DNA from: Apostichopus japonicus | Lineage: Eukaryota; Echinodermata; Holothuroidea; Aspidochirotida; Stichopodidae | DNA length: 64,000 nt | Assembly (NCBI RefSeq): GCF_037975245.1 | Contig: NC_092570.1 | Span: 13,402,501 to 13,466,500, forward strand | Reading direction: 5' to 3' | Part shown: positions 61,101-64,000 of the stretch, piece after piece | Numbering within the stretch: position 1 is the first letter of the stretch | Layout of the letters: the number at the start of each line of letters is the position of its first letter | The notes under the pieces: generated by a model | Seen by the model: the letters and a program-made list of their open reading frames with translations, nothing else | The model's database searches: none | Told to the model about the DNA's origin: nothing | Position numbers and translations under genes: made by a program

Positions 61101-62550
61101 AACATGTACAACCAAATATTTTATATTTAAATGCGTTAGAAGCGGAATATTTAAATGCTGTCAGATTATCTATGAAACCTTTGTTCAATGTCATCTCTTG
61201 ACCTTAACTGACCATTAGGGTGTTCGAATTACATGTCCCTTTTGCAGTACAGCTTCCGGCGCATATAGCTGATTTACAACGAAATTAACGAAAAAAAATG
61301 GAAGAAAATGACAAGATGAAAAAAATGGATCCCAAAACGAAAGGTTACAATGGGGTGGAGGTAAAAGTAGAGGTCGAATCAAGACATTGGCCTCTCTCAT
61401 TTCCATATTTAGAGATGATACAGTAATAAGCCATTACTTTCAAATATTAAACATCACATGTATTCCAGAGATGAATTTTCTATTCCAGATAAGAAAGAGA
61501 GAAACAAATGAAATTTTATTTCCACAAAAAGATTTTTTTTTATAAAGTGAATTTTGAAATTTACATTACCCCTTTAAATTGTTATCCCTTCCTTTGTTGT
61601 TTGTGTCGTCGTTTTTGTACATCTGTCAATACTCTGTTTTTAGCCAGATGACTTATTTCGACCTCAATCGATTTGAGACCAAAGATAACGCTCCGAGAGT
61701 CAATTAGAACACATTGTTAAGACAAAAGGTTTATAGAGCAGCGGTGATTTCTGGCAGGTATCAACGCCAGTGTCTATAGGCACGACGGAAATATAGCGTG
61801 ATGTGGGATCGATATTGGTTGATCAATTAGACGTGAGTTTATTTGCGCCTGTGATGGCCAACGTATACAAACTGGGACCGACCGTAGATTGCTAGAATGA
61901 CAGATGCTAGCGAATAACGATGTTATTTCGGCTGTATATAGATTGATACGTATACTGTACAAAGTCACAAGGCTTACATAAAAACTATTTTATCTTTAAC
62001 AAAAGCAGACACGTTCAATGAAATTTAACTCTCTAACCATAATTTTCTTTTCTTAATCTTCAAGAGTCAGGTCGGCCCGGGACAATCAAATCACCCGTTC
62101 CCTCTTTAAACTCTTCTCATTTTTCCTCTAAAGTACCGTTATATTATGAAATAAGAATACACTATTAATTCATAATCCCATAGATTGCATGGCCCCCCCC
62201 CCATATTTTCGAGGGCTATCTGGTTAACCTAGAGCTCCGAACTGTAGCACTTCTGATTCCCCACCCCACCCACCCACCCCCTCTTGTCAGTAATATAGTT
62301 GACCATTTATTACTCTTAAAGATATCCGGTAACTTATTTAGTTTATAATGTATACTATATGGTATACATTATTTGATTTTTTTTCTTGCTATTATGGTTG
62401 ACAGATGTCTATTAACAAGGTTCATTTTAATCCTTATTCCTTTCGCTCCTTTATTTCCGACCATTTTTCTCACAGTTAATTTAGATCAAATGTTTCCTAT
62501 ATCAACAATAAATATCTGCATAAAGTGACCAGTGCTTTACATGCATTCGT
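61101..62550. other. Intergenic, no gene seen
   Basis: Ordinary AT-rich sequence with C-rich runs at 62192 and 62260. No exon, RNA gene or element end is supported. Confidence 0.45.
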
Positions 62551-62552
62551 TG

Positions 62553-62555
<3 letters not shown>

Positions 62556-62649
<94 letters not shown>

Positions 62650-62729
62650 GAAAATCGTAATGAGCTGGAAAATCAAGAACAGTGAAAAAACTTTCAGCCT
62701 CCACCGGGATTCGAACCACGGGCCTCCCG

Positions 62730-62776
<47 letters not shown>

Positions 62777-62777
62777 A

Positions 62778-62852
<75 letters not shown>
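62556..62852. repeat. (TA)n split by a truncated family A SINE
   Basis: TA runs on both sides of a minus-strand SINE A fragment (62648-62731) that keeps the B box (GGTTCGAATCC) but ends at GCGGGAGGCCCG; the A box half is missing and replaced by TA repeat. Confidence 0.93.
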
Positions 62853-62858
<6 letters not shown>

Positions 62859-63630
62859 ATAATGATGTAACATCCATCAAATTGCAACAGTCTTGACGGC
62901 GACACACATTAGGTTTTATGAAACTCCTGAGTAAAACAAAAATATCGATATTAGTTAATTAATATAACCCTTAACATTGTCTGGTACCAGATGGTAGCCA
63001 CCAAAGCATTTAGAAAGTAGCACCCAACTGGTTGAAACAATCGACCGGAAATTAAAGACGGTGAAATGTTTTTTGTTTTTTATCTTTTAAGCTATATCTA
63101 TATACCGGTTCGTGCTTACCGAACTGTTACCCTTTGACATAGATATAAAAGTCCAAACGAAGCCGACCAAAAAAATAAGAAAAAATCCAACCCTACGGCA
63201 AATTCATTATAACTTCAAACGCTTTTCAGACCTATAAGACGTTTTTAAAACTACTCGTGTGATATATCTAGGTCAGATATCGTTTTACGGTTGTTACTTT
63301 GCCGGAGAGAATACAAAGAAAGGTAGAGGATGGGGGACTGAATGTAAAGAAACCCACGACTGAATGTTTTAACCCCGACTGACGATTCAGGGAGGCTATA
63401 CACTTCTCCCCCCTCCCTCCCCCAAATTCCAACCAATGTTTGCATGCTACTGGGTAAGAATATGAGCGTTATTTGTTGCTTTCCTTCAAATTCGCCGAGA
63501 TTATGTATTGGCTCTACAATACTAGTGACAACACAACCAAATAAACATTGACATTGTCGCGGCAACAAACCCTAGTCTACTTAGGACACCATAATTCTTT
63601 GGTTGCTTACACTAGGTACTTCGAGAACTC
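62853..63630. other. Intergenic, no gene seen
   Basis: Nothing recognised on either strand. Confidence 0.4.
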
Positions 63631-63768
63631 TTACATTACAAGGCAATTAGCTGCTATACATAAACGCAGTGCTTTAAATATACAAGGCCATTAGATGCTA
63701 TACATAAACGTAGTGCTTTAAATATTACAAGGCAATAAGATGCGATACATAAGCGCAGTGCTTTAATT
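63631..63768. repeat. Short tandem repeat, three units of about 46 bp
   Basis: Units TTACAAGGCAATTAGCTGC, TATACATAAACGCAGTGCT, TTAAATA with scattered changes; three copies only. Confidence 0.85.
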
Positions 63769-64000
63769 TTCATTAAAAGCCTTCGTCTTCTTCGCGGCAC
63801 GTCTGCACTGCGTGATCTCTCTAATAAGTATTAGATGTTAATGTTAAATGTGAATGTTCTTGGATTTATAGCGTTTAAATAGGTTAATTCTCAATCATTA
63901 AAATGACCGTGGATGACAAGAAAAAAGTACATCAACGAACTGTCATTTGGGGGCAGGATTTAATATATTAAAGTACTTACTTCACTAGTGACTTTAGGCG

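Overview
This is an animal genomic window: short exons, long AT-rich introns, GT-AG splice sites, tRNA-derived SINEs, L1/Tx1-like and CR1/L2-like LINE pieces, hAT-type MITEs and very abundant micro- and minisatellites. A metabotropic-glutamate-like receptor, VWD-domain secreted proteins and a MOLO1/TPM-like membrane protein sit in this setting. That best fits an invertebrate deuterostome, most likely an echinoderm such as a sea cucumber. The clade is an inference; nothing in the sequence names the species.

Layout. 1-1.84 kb: decayed LINE reverse transcriptase on the minus strand. 1.85-4.32 kb: a 45/47-bp minisatellite running directly into the last two exons of a broken class C GPCR (4.32-8.11 kb); a 369-bp hAT MITE with a perfect 8-bp target duplication sits 10 nt inside its intron. 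8.1-11.1 kb: mostly gene-free.

11.1-44.6 kb is the core: three tandem genes for small secreted proteins that are little more than a signal peptide, one von Willebrand D domain, a basic linker with an RKRR motif and a short tail. Copies 1 and 2 (12.1-17.7 and 23.9-29.9 kb, both 251 aa) lie in a young 8.6-9.1 kb segmental duplication but have unrelated promoters and 5' leader exons. Their introns are nearly identical, yet the exons differ mostly by amino-acid replacements, strongest in the linker exon. Copy 3 (38.6-44.6 kb) is an older paralogue with an extra linker exon, an in-frame TAA in the VWD signature and no recognisable signal-peptide exon. The intergenic DNA holds hAT elements with target duplications, a 450-bp MITE with 46-bp inverted ends, and an insertion whose empty site is preserved in the paralogous segment.

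44.6-53.9 kb is repeat-rich: SINEs, a 51-bp minisatellite and a CR1/L2-like LINE tail. 53.97-59.43 kb on the minus strand is a complete four-exon gene for a type I membrane protein with a MOLO1/TPM-like domain (234 aa); its 3.9-kb intron 3 contains LINE, (TTA)n and minisatellite sequence. 59.8-64 kb is low-complexity and intergenic.

The most unusual items are a tRNA-derived SINE family carrying a complete type I hammerhead ribozyme fold (28.6 and 48.0 kb), a repeated U2-snRNA-headed element with a non-U2 3' half (42.4 and 54.4 kb), and the apparent diversifying evolution of the VWD paralogues.
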